Shown here piece after piece: positions 24,501 to 37,071 of a stretch of 64,000 bases of DNA. Made by a program: the position numbers and the translations under genes. Location: assembly GCA_963555705.1 (NCBI GenBank), contig OY743171.1, forward strand, positions 27,646,852-27,710,851, given 5' to 3'. The stretch comes from Ligustrum vulgare (Eukaryota; Streptophyta; Magnoliopsida; Lamiales; Oleaceae). How positions within the stretch are numbered: position 1 is the first letter of the stretch; the number at the start of each line of letters is the position of its first letter. The notes under the pieces are model-generated. The model saw nothing but the letters and a program-made list of their open reading frames with translations, did not search any database and was not told where the DNA came from.

Positions 24501-27500
24501 TAGACAATTGAAATCGTTCGTTGGTAGAATAAGCTATGATTAAGACACCAAGAGAATAATGCACTACTTAATAAAAGTGCAACCACGTGAAGAAAGACAT
24601 TATTCAAACCACACAAGAGTTTTCAAAACGTGTCAAATGGGAATTATATAAGAAATGATATGTGGGAAGAAGGATGGAGTCAAGATTATGGTCGAATACA
24701 GTCACCAAGGGATGCAATTTGAAATTGAAAACCCGCAAGTATTGTGAATCAATTTTTTTTCAATTAGAAATTGAGACTATTTTTTTTAGTATAATAAACC
24801 CTTAGGATTGGGAACTCCCTTTTCAGGAATAATTTTGGGACTTCCACTGTTCTCTCCAATACACTTTGGACAATTGAAATGGTTCATTGGTAGAACAAGC
24901 AATGATAAAAACACCGAGAGAATGCACTACTTAGAAAAAGTACAACTACGTGAAGAAAGACATTATTCGTACCAGACAAGACTGCAAGAACATGTTAAAA
25001 ATGGCATTTTTAGAAATGATATGTGGGAAGAAGGTTGGAGGAAAAATTATGGTCGACGAAGACCTGGGGATGCTATTTTGAGTCAGATTTTTTAAGTTAG
25101 AGATTAAGACTCTTTTTTTGAGTAGAAACCCTTTGGATTTGGAATTCTTTTTTCAAGAACAGTTTTGGGGCTTTCAGTGTTCCTTTCAATGCAATTTAGA
25201 CAATTGAAATCGTTCGTTGGTAGAATAAGCTATGATTAAGACACCAAGAGAATAATGCACTACTTAATAAAAGTGCAACCACGTGAAGAAAGACATTATT
25301 CAAACCACACAAGAGTTTTCAAAACGTGTCAAAAGGGCATTATATAAGAAATGATATGTGGGAAGAAGGATGAAGTCAAAATTGTGGTCGAAGACGACCA
25401 AGGGATGCAATTTAAAATTGAAAACCCGCAAGTATTGTGAATCAATTTTTTTTCAATTAGAAATTGAGACTATTTTTTTGTATAATAAACCCTTAAGATT
25501 TGGAACTCCCTTTTCAGGAATAATTTTTGGACTTCCACGGTTCTCTCCTACACTTTGGACAATTGAAATGGTTCATTGGTAGAATAAGCAATGATAAAAA
25601 CACCGAGAAAATGCACTACTTAGAAAAAGTACAACTACGTGAAGAAAGACATTATTCGTACCAGAAAAGACTGCAGGAACATGTTAAAAATGGCATTATA
25701 AAAGAAATGATATGTGGGAAGAAGGTTGGAGGAAAAATTATGGTCGACGAAGACCTTGAGATGCAATTTTTGAATCAGATTTTTTAAGTTAGAGATTGAG
25801 ACTCTTTTTTTGATTAGAAACCCTTTGGATTTGGAATTCTTTTTTCAAGAATAGTTTTGGGGCTTTCAGTGTTCCTTTCAATGCAATTTAGACAATTGAA
25901 ATCGTTCGTTGGTAGAATAAGCTATGATTAAGACACCAAGAGAATAATGCACTACTTAATAAAAGTACAACCACATGAAGAAAGACATTATTCAAACCAC
26001 ACAAGAGTTTTAAAAATGTGTCAAATGGGAATTATATAAGAAATGATATGTGGGAAGAAGGATGGAGTCAAAATTATGGTCGAAGACAGTCAACAAGGGA
26101 TGCAATTTGAAATTGAAAACCCGCAAGTATTGTGAATCAATTTTTTTTCAATTAGAAATTGAGACTATTTTTTTTAGTATAATAAACCCTTAGGATTGGG
26201 AACTCCCTTTTCAGGAATAATTTTGGGACTTCCACTGTTCTCTCCAATACACTTGGGACAATTGAAATGGTCCACTGGTAGAATAAGCTATGATAAAAAC
26301 ATCGAGAGAATGCACTACTTAGAAAAAGTACAACTACGTGAAGAAAGACATTATTCATACCAGACAAGACTGCAAGAACATGTTAAAAATGGCATTATAA
26401 AAGAAATGATATGTGGGAAGAAGGTTGGAGGAAAAATTATGGTCGACGAAGACCTGGGGACTCAATTTTTGAGTCAGATTTTTTAAGTTAGAGATTGAGA
26501 CTCTTTTTTTGAGTAGAAACCCTTTGGATTTGGAATTCTGTTTTCAAGAATAGTTTTGGGGCTTTCAGTGTTCCTTTCAATGCAATTTAGACAATTGAAA
26601 TCGTTCGTTGGTAGAATAAGCTATGATTAAGACACCAAGAGAATAATGCACTACTTAATAAAAGTACAACCACGTGAAGAAAGACATTATTCAAACCACA
26701 CAAGAGTTTTCAAAACATGTCAAATGGGAATTATATAAGAAATGATATGTGGGAAGAAGGATGGAGTCAAAATTATGGTCGAAGATGACCAAGGGATGGG
26801 ATTTGAAATTGAAAACCCCCAAGTATTGTGAATCAATTTTTTTTTTCAATTAGAAATTGAGACTATTTTTTTTAGTATAATAAACCCTTAGGATTGGGAA
26901 CTCCCTTTTCAGTAATGATTTTGGGACTTCCACTGTTCTCTCCAATACACTTTGAACAATTGAAATAGTTCATTGGTAGAATAAGCTATGATAAAAACAC
27001 CGAGAGAATGCACTACTTAGAAAAAGTACAACTACGTGAATAATGCACTACTTAATAAAAGTACAACCACGTGAAGAAAGACATTATTCAAACCACACAA
27101 GAGTTTTCAAAACGTGTCAAATGGGAATTATATAAGAAATGATATGTGGGAAGAAGGATGGAGTCAAGATTATGGTCGAATACAGTCACCAAGGGATGCA
27201 ATTTGAAATTGAAAACCCGCAAGTATTGTGAATCAATTTTTTTTCAATTAGAAATTGAGACTATTTTTTTTAGTATAATAAACCCTTAGGATTGGGAACT
27301 CCCTTTTCAGGAATAATTTTGGGACATCCACTGTTCTCTCCAATACACTTGGGACAATTGAAATGGTCCATTGGTAGAATAAGCTATGATAAAAACACCG
27401 AAAGAATGCACTACTTAGAAAAAGTACAACTACGTGAAGAAAGACATTATTCATACCAGACAAGACTGCAAGAACATGTTAAAAATGGCATTATAAAAGA

Positions 27501-28456
27501 AATGATATGCAGGAAGAAGGTTGGAGGAAAAATTATGGTCGACGAAGACCTGGGGACTCAATTTTTGAGTCAGATTTTTTAAGTTAGAGATTGAGACTCT
27601 TTTTTTGAGTAGAAACCCTTTGGATTTGGAATTCTGTTTTCAAGAATAGTTTTGGGGCTTTCAGTGTTCCTTTCAATGCAATTTAGACAATTGAAATCGT
27701 TCGTTAGTAGAATAAGATATGATTAAGACACCAAGAGAATAATGCACTACTTAATAAAAGTGCAACCACGTGAAAAATGACATTATTCAAACCACACGAG
27801 TTTTCAAAACGTGTCGAAAGGGCATTATATAAGAAATGATATGTGGGAAGAAGGATGGAGTCAAAATTATGGTCTAAGACGACCAAGGGATGCAATTTGA
27901 AATTGAAAACCCGCAAGTATTGTGAATCAATTTTTTTTCTATTAGAAATTGAGACTATTTTTTTTTTTAATATAATAAACCCTTAGATTTTGGAACTCCC
28001 TTTTCAGGAATAATTTTGGGACTTCCACTGTTCTCTCCAATACACTTTGGACAATTGAAATGGTTCATTGGTAGAACAAGCAATGATAAAAACACCGAGA
28101 GAATGCACTACTTAGAAAAAGTACAACTACGTGAAGAAAGACATTATTCGTACCAGACAAGACTGCAAGAACATGTTAAAAATGGCATTTTTAGAAATGA
28201 TATGTGGGAAGAAGGTTGGAGGAAAAATTTTGGTCGACGAAGACCTGGGGATGCAATTTTGAGTCAGATTTTTTAAGTTAGAGATTAAGACTCTTTTTTT
28301 GAGTAGAAACCCTTTGGATTTGGAATTTTGTTTTCAAGAACAGTTTTGGGGCTTTCAGTGTTCCTTTCAATGCAATTTAGACAATTGAAATCGTTCGGTA
28401 GTAGAATAAGATATGATTAAGACACCAAGAGAATAATGCACTACTTAATAAAAGTG
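18507..28456. repeat. Super-unit copy 1 (9950 bp)
   Basis: Anchors: A18764 B19098 C19461 C19858; A20256 B20589 C20955; A21353 B21686; A22049 B22381; A22747 B23080; A23445 B23776; A24139 B24471; A24837 B25167; A25528 B25859; A26225 B26558 C26923; A27321 B27654; A28018 B28348. The same order of unit lengths and the same rare variants recur in the next block, for example 'cagtaatga' at 20942 and 'agtactgtg' near 20853. From 21353 to 26924 the block is AB only and holds A2, A3 and A1 subtypes. Relative to copy 2 it has two extra dimers, about 23.4-24.8 kb. Confidence 0.92.
21780..24836. repeat. Internal 2090-bp duplication within super-unit copy 1
   Basis: The stretch from about 21.78 to 22.75 kb recurs at about 23.87-24.84 kb with an offset of 2090 bp (three dimers). 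Shared rare variants are 'accacacgagttt' (three bases shorter than usual), 'gtgtcgaaagg', 'ctattagaaattg' and 'taggttttgg', followed by 'caagattatggtcgaatac'. A22049 and A24139 appear identical. A23445 and A25528 are likewise paired by 'aatttttggac' and 'cacggttc'. In super-unit copy 2 only one such set exists, so either copy 1 gained three dimers with a later exchange or copy 2 lost two. Confidence 0.85.
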
Positions 28457-31400
28457 CAACCACGTGAAGAAAGACATTATTCAAACCACACAAGAGTTTT
28501 CAAAACGTGTCAAATGGGAATTATATAAGAAATGATATGTGGGAAGAAGGATGGACTCAAAATTATGGTCGAAGACAGTCAACAAGGGATGCAATTTGAA
28601 ATTGAAAACCCGCAAGTATTGTGAATCAATTTTTTTTCAATTAGAAATTGAGACTATTTTTTTTAGTATAATAAACCCTTAGGATTGGGAACTCCCTTTT
28701 CAGGAATAATTTTGGGACTTCCACTGTTCTCTCCAATACACTTGGGACAATTGAAATGGTCCACTGGTAGAATAAGCTATGATAAAAACATCGAGAGAAT
28801 GCACTACTTAGAAAAAGTACAACTACGTGAAGAAAGACATTATTCATACCAGACAAGACTGCAAGAACATGTTAAAAAATGGCATTATAAAAGAAATGAT
28901 ATGTGGGAAGAAGGTTGGAGGAAAAATTATGGTCGACGAAGACCTGGGGACTCAATTTTTGAGTCAGATTTTTTAAGTTAGAGATTGAGACTCTTTTTTT
29001 GAGTAGAAACCCTTTGGATTTGGAATTCTTTTTTCAAGAATAGTTTTGGGGCTTTCAGTGTTCCTTTCAATGCAATTTAGACAATTGAAATCGTTCGTTG
29101 GTAGAATAAGCTATGATTAAGACACCAAGAGAATAATGCACTACTTAATAAAAGTACAACCACGTGAAGAAAGACATTATTCAAACCACACAAGAGTTTT
29201 AAAAACGTGTCAAATGGGAATTATATAAGAAATGATATGTGGGAAGAAGGATGAAGTCAAAATTGTGGTCGAAGACGACCAAGGGATGCAATTTGAAATT
29301 GAGAACCCACAAGTATTGTGAATCAATTTTTTTTCAATTAGAAATTGAGACTATTTTTTTTAGTATAATAAACCCTTAGGATTGGGAACTCCCTTTTCAG
29401 GAATGATTTTGGGACTTCCACTGTTCTCTCCAATACACTTTGGACAATTGAAATGGTTCATTGGTAGAATAAGTTATGATAAAAACACCGAGAGAATGCA
29501 CTACGTAGAAAAAGTACAACTACGTGAATAATGCACTACTTAATAAAAGTACAACCACGTGAAGAAAGACATTATTCAAACCACACAAGAGTTTTCAAAA
29601 TGTGTCAAATGGGAATTATATAAGAAATGATATGTGGGAAGAAGGATGGAGTCAAAATTATGGTCGAAGATGACCAAGGGATGCAATTTGAAATTGAAAA
29701 CCCCCAAGTATTGTGAATCAATTTTTTTTTTCAATTAGAAATTGAGACTATTTTTTTTAGTATAATAAACCCTTAGGATTGGGAACTCCCTTTTCAGGAA
29801 TGATTTTGGGACTTTCACTGTTCTCTCCAATACACTTTGAACAATTGAAATGGTTCATTGGTAGAATAAGCTATGATAAAAACACCGAGAGAATGCACTA
29901 CTTAGAAAAAGTAGAACTACGTGAATAATGCACTACTTAATAAAAGTACAACCACGTGAAGAAAGACATTATTCAAACCACACAAGAGTTTTCAAAACGT
30001 GTCAAATGGGAATTATATAAGAAATGATATGTGGGAAGAAGGATGGACTCAAAATTATGGTCGAAGACAGTCAACAAGGGATGCAATTTGAAATTGAAAA
30101 CCCGCAAGTATTGTGAATCAATTTTTTTTCAATTAGAAATTGAGACTATTTTTTTTAGTATAATAAACCCTTAGGATTGGGAACTCCCTTTTCAGGAATA
30201 ATTTTGGGACTTCCACTGTTCTCTCCAATACACTTGGGACAATTGAAATGGTCCACTGGTAGAATAAGCTATGATAAAAACATCGAGAGAATGCACTACT
30301 TAGAAAAAGTACAACTACGTGAAGAAAGACATTATTCATACCAGACAAGACTGCAAGAACATGTTAAAAATGGCATTATAAAAGAAATGATATGTGGGAA
30401 GAAGGTTGGAGGAAAAATTATGGTCGACGAAGACCTGGGGACTCAATTTTTGAGTCAGATTTTTTAAGTTAGAGATTGAGACTCTTTTTTTGAGTAGAAA
30501 CCCTTTGGATTTGGAATTCTGTTTTCAAGAATAGTTTTGGGGCTTTCAGTGTTCCTTTCAATGCAATTTAGACAATTGAAATCGTTCGTTGGTAGAATAA
30601 GCTATGATTAAGACACCAAGAGAATAATGCACTACTTAATAAAAGTACAACCACGTGAAGAAAGACATTATTCAAACCACACAAGAGTTTTCAAAACATG
30701 TCAAATGGGAATTATATAAGAAATGATATGTGGGAAGAAGGATGGAGTCAAAATTATGGTCGAAGATGACCAAGGGATGCGATTTGAAATTGAAAACCCC
30801 CAAGTACTGTGAATCAATTTTTTTTTTTCAATTAGAAATTGAGACTATTTTTTTTAGTATAATAAACCCTTAGGATTGGGAACTCCCTTTTCAGTAATGA
30901 TTTTGGGACTTCCACTGTTCTCTCCAATACACTTTGAACAATTGAAATAGTTCATTGGTAGAATAAGCTATGATAAAAACACCGAGAGAATGCACTACTT
31001 AGAAAAAGTACAACTACGTGAATAATGCACTACTTAATAAAAGTACAACCACGTGAAGAAAGACATTATTAAAACCACACAAGAGTTTTCAAAACGTGTC
31101 AAATGAGAATTATATAAGAAATGATATGTGGGAAGAAGGATGGAGTCAAGATTATGGTCGAATACAGTCACCAAGGGATGCAATTTGAAATTGAAAACCC
31201 GCAAGTATTGTGAATCAATTTTTTTTCAATTAGAAATTGAGACTATTTTTTTTAGTATAATAAACCCTTAGGATTGGGAACTCCCTTTTCAGGAATAATT
31301 TTGGGACATCCACTGTTCTCTCCAATACACTTGGGACAATTGAAATGGTCCATTGGTAGAATAAGCTATGATAAAAACACCGAAAGAATGCACTACTTAG

Positions 31401-34400
31401 AAAAAGTACAACTACGTGAAGAAAGACATTATTCATACCAGACAAGACTGCAAGAACATGTTAAAAATGGTATTATAAAAGAAATGATATGCAGGAAGAA
31501 GGTTGGAGGAAAAATTATGGTCGACGAAGACCTGGGGACTCAATTTTTGAGTCAGATTTTTTAAGTTAGAGATTGAGACTCTTTTTTTGAGTAGAAACCC
31601 TTTGGATTTGGAATTCTGTTTTCAAGAATAGTTTTGGGGCTTTCAGTGTTCCTTTCAATGCAATTTAGACAATTGAAATCGTTCGTTAGTAGAATAAGAT
31701 ATGATTAAGACACCAAGAGAATAATGCACTACTTAATAAAAGTGCAACCACGTGAAAAAAGACATTATTCAAACCACACGAGTTTTCAAAACGTGTCGAA
31801 AGGGCATTATATAAGAAATGATATGTGGGAAGAAGGATGGAGTCAAAATTATGGTCTAAGACGACCAAGGGATGCAATTTGAAATTGAAAACCCGCAAGT
31901 ATTGTGAATCAATTTTTTTTCTATTAGAAATTGAGACTATTTTTTTTTTAATATAATAAACCCTTAGGTTTTGGAACTCCCTTTTCAGGAATAATTTTGG
32001 GACTTCCACTGTTCTCTCCAATACACTTTGGACAATTGAAATGGTTCATTGGTAGAATAAGCAATGATAAAAACACCGAGAGAATGCACTACTTAGAAAA
32101 AGTACAACTACGTGAAGAAAGACATTATTCGTACCAGAAAAGACTGCAGGAACATGTTAAAAATGGCATTATAAAAGAAATGATATGTGGGAAGAAGGTT
32201 GGAGGAAAAATTATGGTCGACGAAGACCTGGGGATGCAATTTTGAGTCAGATTTTTTAAGTTAGAGATTAAGACTCTTTTTTTGAGTAGAAACCCTTTGG
32301 ATTTGGAATTCTTTTTTCAAGAACAGTTTTGGGGCTTTCAGTGTTCCTTTCAATGCAATTTAGACAATTGAAATCGTTCGTTGGTAGAATAAGCTATGAT
32401 TAAGACACCAAGAGAATAATGCACTACTTAATAAAAGTGCAACCACGTGAAGAAAGACATTATTCAAACCACACAAGAGTTTTCAAAACGTGTCAAATGG
32501 GAATTATATAAGAAATGATATGTGGGAAGAAGGATGGAGTCAAGATTATGGTCGAATACAGTCACCAAGGGATGCAATTTGAAATTGAAAACCCGCAAGT
32601 ATTGTGAATCAATTTTTTTTCAATTAGAAATTGAGACTATTTTTTTTAGTATAATAAACCCTTAGGATTGGGAACTCCCTTTTCAGGAATAATTTTGGGA
32701 CATCCACTATTCTCTCCAATACACTTGGGACAATTGAAATGGTCCATTGGTAGAATAAGCTATGATAAAAACACCGAAAGAATGCACTACTTAGAAAAAG
32801 TACAACTACGTGAAGAAAGACATTATTCATACCAGACAAGACTGCAAGAACATGTTAAAAATGGCATTATAAAAGAAATGATATGCAGGAAGAAGGTTGG
32901 AGGAAAAATTATGGTCGACGAAGACCTGGGGACTCAATTTTTGAGTCAGATTTTTTAAGTTAGAGATTGAGACTCTTTTTTTGAGTAGAAACCCTTTGGA
33001 TTTGGAATTCTGTTTTCAAGAATAGTTTTGGGGCTTTCAGTGTTCCTTTCAATGCAATTTAGACAATTGAAATCGTTCGGTAGTAGAATAAGATATGATT
33101 AAGACACCAAGAGAATAATGCACTACTTAATAAAAGTGCAACCACGTGAAGAAAGACATTATTCAAACCACACAAGAGTTTTCAAAACGTGTCAAAAGGG
33201 CATTATATAAGAAATGATATGTGGGAAGAAGGACGGAGTCAAAATTATGGTCTAAGACGACCAAGGGATGCAATTTGAAATTGAAAACCCGCAAGTATTG
33301 TGAATCAATTTTTTTTCTATTAGAAATTGAGACTATTTTTTTTTTAATATAATAAACCCTTAGGTTTTGGAACTCCCTTTTCAGGAATAATTTTGGGACT
33401 TCCACTGTTCTCTCCAATACACTTTGGACAATTGAAATGGTTCATTGGTAGAACAAGCAATGATAAAAACACCGAGAGAATGCACTACTTAGAAAAAGTA
33501 CAACTACGTGAAGAAAGACATTATTCGTACCAGACAAGACTGCAAGAACATGTTAAAAATGGCATTTTTAGAAATGATATGTGGGAAGAAGGTTGGAGGA
33601 AAAATTATGGTCGACGAAGACCTGGGGATGCTATTTTGAGTCAGATTTTTTAAGTTAGAGATTAAGACTCTTTTTTTGAGTAGAAACCCTTTGGATTTGG
33701 AATTCTTTTTTCAAGAACAGTTTTGGGGCTTTCAGTGTTCCTTTCAATGCAATTTAGACAATTGAAATCGTTCGTTGGTAGAATAAGCTATGATTAAGAC
33801 ACCAAGAGAATAATGCACTACTTAATAAAAGTGCAACCACGTGAAGAAAGACATTATTCAAACCACACAAGAGTTTTCAAAACGTGTCAAAAGGGCATTA
33901 TATAAGAAATGATATGTGGGAAGAAGGATGAAGTCAAAATTGTGGTCGAAGACGACCAAGGGATGCAATTTAAAATTGAAAACCCGCAAGTATTGTGAAT
34001 CAATTTTTTTTCAATTAGAAATTGAGACTATTTTTTTGTATAATAAACCCTTAAGATTTGGAACTCCCTTTTCAGGAATAATTTTTGGACTTCCACGGTT
34101 CTCTCCTACACTTTGGACAATTGAAATGGTTCATTGGTAGAATAAGCAATGATAAAAACACCGAGAGAATGCACTACTTAGAAAAAGTACAACTACGTGA
34201 AGAAAGACATTATTCGTACCAGAAAAGACTGCAGGAACATGTTAAAAATGGCATTATAAAAGAAATGATATGTGGGAAGAAGGTTGGAGGAAAAATTATG
34301 GTCGACGAAGACCTTGAGATGCAATTTTTGAATCAGATTTTTTAAGTTAGAGATTGAGACTCTTTTTTTGATTAGAAACCCTTTGGATTTGGAATTCTTT

Positions 34401-37071
34401 TTTCAAGAATAGTTTTGGGGCTTTCAGTGTTCCTTTCAATGCAATTTAGACAATTGAAATCGTTCGTTGGTAGAATAAGCTATGATTAAGACACCAAGAG
34501 AATAATGCACTACTTAATAAAAGTACAACCACATGAAGAAAGACATTATTCAAACCACACAAGAGTTTTAAAAATGTGTCAAATGGGAATTATATAAGAA
34601 ATGATATGTGGGAAGAAGGATGGAGTCAAAATTATGGTCGAAGACAGTCAACAAGGGATGCAATTTGAAATTGAAAACCCGCAAGTATTGTGAATCAATT
34701 TTTTTTCAATTAGAAATTGAGACTATTTTTTTTAGTATAATAAACCCTTAGGATTGGGAACTCCCTTTTCAGGAATAATTTTGGGACTTCCACTGTTCTC
34801 TCCAATACACTTGGGACAATTGAAATGGTCCACTGGTAGAATAAGCTATGATAAAAACATCGAGAGAATGCACTACTTAGAAAAAGTACAACTACGTGAA
34901 GAAAGACATTATTCATACCAGACAAGACTGCAAGAACATGTTAAAAATGGCATTATAAAAGAAATGATATGTGGGAAGAAGGTTGGAGGAAAAATTATGG
35001 TCGACGAAGACCTGGGGACTCAATTTTTGAGTCAGATTTTTTAAGTTAGAGATTGAGACTCTTTTTTTGAGTAGAAACCCTTTGGATTTGGAATTCTGTT
35101 TTCAAGAATAGTTTTGGGGCTTTCAGTGTTCCTTTCAATGCAATTTAGACAATTGAAATCGTTCGTTGGTAGAATAAGCTATGATTAAGACACCAAGAGA
35201 ATAATGCACTACTTAATAAAAGTACAACCACGTGAAGAAAGACATTATTCAAACCACACAAGAGTTTTCAAAACATGTCAAATGGGAATTATATAAGAAA
35301 TGATATGTGGGAAGAAGGATGGAGTCAAAATTATGGTCGAAGATGACCAAGGGATGCGATTTGAAATTGAAAACCCCCAAGTATTGTGAATCAATTTTTT
35401 TTTTCAATTAGAAATTGAGACTATTTTTTTTAGTATAATAAACCCTTAGGATTGGGAACTCCCTTTTCAGTAATGATTTTGGGACTTCCACTGTTCTCTC
35501 CAATACACTTTGAACAATTGAAATAGTTCATTGGTAGAATAAGCTATGATAAAAACACCGAGAGAATGCACTACTTAGAAAAAGTACAACTACGTGAATA
35601 ATGCACTACTTAATAAAAGTACAACCACGTGAAGAAAGACATTATTCAAACCACACAAGAGTTTTCAAAACGTGTCAAATGGGAATTATATAAGAAATGA
35701 TATGTGGGAAGAAGGATGGAGTCAAGATTATGGTCGAATACAGTCACCAAGGGATGCAATTTGAAATTGAAAACCCGCAAGTATTGTGAATCAATTTTTT
35801 TTCAATTAGAAATTGAGACTATTTTTTTTAGTATAATAAACCCTTAGGATTGGGAACTCCCTTTTCAGGAATAATTTTGGGACATCCACTGTTCTCTCCA
35901 ATACACTTGGGACAATTGAAATGGTCCATTGGTAGAATAAGCTATGATAAAAACACCGAAAGAATGCACTACTTAGAAAAAGTACAACTACGTGAAGAAA
36001 GACATTATTCATACCAGACAAGACTGCAAGAACATGTTAAAAATGGCATTATAAAAGAAATGATATGCAGGAAGAAGGTTGGAGGAAAAATTATGGTCGA
36101 CGAAGACCTGGGGACTCAATTTTTGAGTCAGATTTTTTAAGTTAGAGATTGAGACTCTTTTTTTGAGTAGAAACCCTTTGGATTTGGAATTCTGTTTTCA
36201 AGAATAGTTTTGGGGCTTTCAGTGTTCCTTTCAATGCAATTTAGACAATTGAAATCGTTCGTTAGTAGAATAAGATATGATTAAGACACCAAGAGAATAA
36301 TGCACTACTTAATAAAAGTGCAACCACGTGAAAAATGACATTATTCAAACCACACGAGTTTTCAAAACGTGTCGAAAGGGCATTATATAAGAAATGATAT
36401 GTGGGAAGAAGGATGGAGTCAAAATTATGGTCTAAGACGACCAAGGGATGCAATTTGAAATTGAAAACCCGCAAGTATTGTGAATCAATTTTTTTTCTAT
36501 TAGAAATTGAGACTATTTTTTTTTTAATATAATAAACCCTTAGGTTTTGGAACTCCCTTTTCAGGAATAATTTTGGGACTTCCACTGTTCTCTCCAATAC
36601 ACTTTGGACAATTGAAATGGTTCATTGGTAGAACAAGCAATGATAAAAACACCGAGAGAATGCACTACTTAGAAAAAGTACAACTACGTGAAGAAAGACA
36701 TTATTCGTACCAGACAAGACTGCAAGAACATGTTAAAAATGGCATTTTTAGAAATGATATGTGGGAAGAAGGTTGGAGGAAAAATTTTGGTCGACGAAGA
36801 CCTGGGGATGCAATTTTGAGTCAGATTTTTTAAGTTAGAGATTAAGACTCTTTTTTTGAGTAGAAACCCTTTGGATTTGGAATTTTGTTTTCAAGAACAG
36901 TTTTGGGGCTTTCAGTGTTCCTTTCAATGCAATTTAGACAATTGAAATCGTTCGGTAGTAGAATAAGATATGATTAAGACACCAAGAGAATAATGCACTA
37001 CTTAATAAAAGTGCAACCACGTGAAGAAAGACATTATTCAAACCACACAAGAGTTTTCAAAACGTGTCAAA
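28457..37071. repeat. Super-unit copy 2 (tandem duplicate, about 1392 bp shorter)
   Basis: Anchors: A28714 B29048 C29411 C29808; A30206 B30539 C30905; A31303 B31636; A31999 B32331; A32697 B33030; A33395 B33725; A34086 B34417; A34783 B35116 C35481; A35879 B36212; A36575 B36905. Positions 28714-33030 equal copy 1 plus 9950. From 33395 on they equal copy 1 plus 8558 (24837 to 33395, 26225 to 34783, 28018 to 36575, within one base). The missing 1392 bp is two AB dimers. Few substitutions separate the copies; I noticed 'ttaaaacc' near 31068, 'aaatgagaat' near 31102 and 'aaaatgtgtc' near 29598. Confidence 0.92.
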
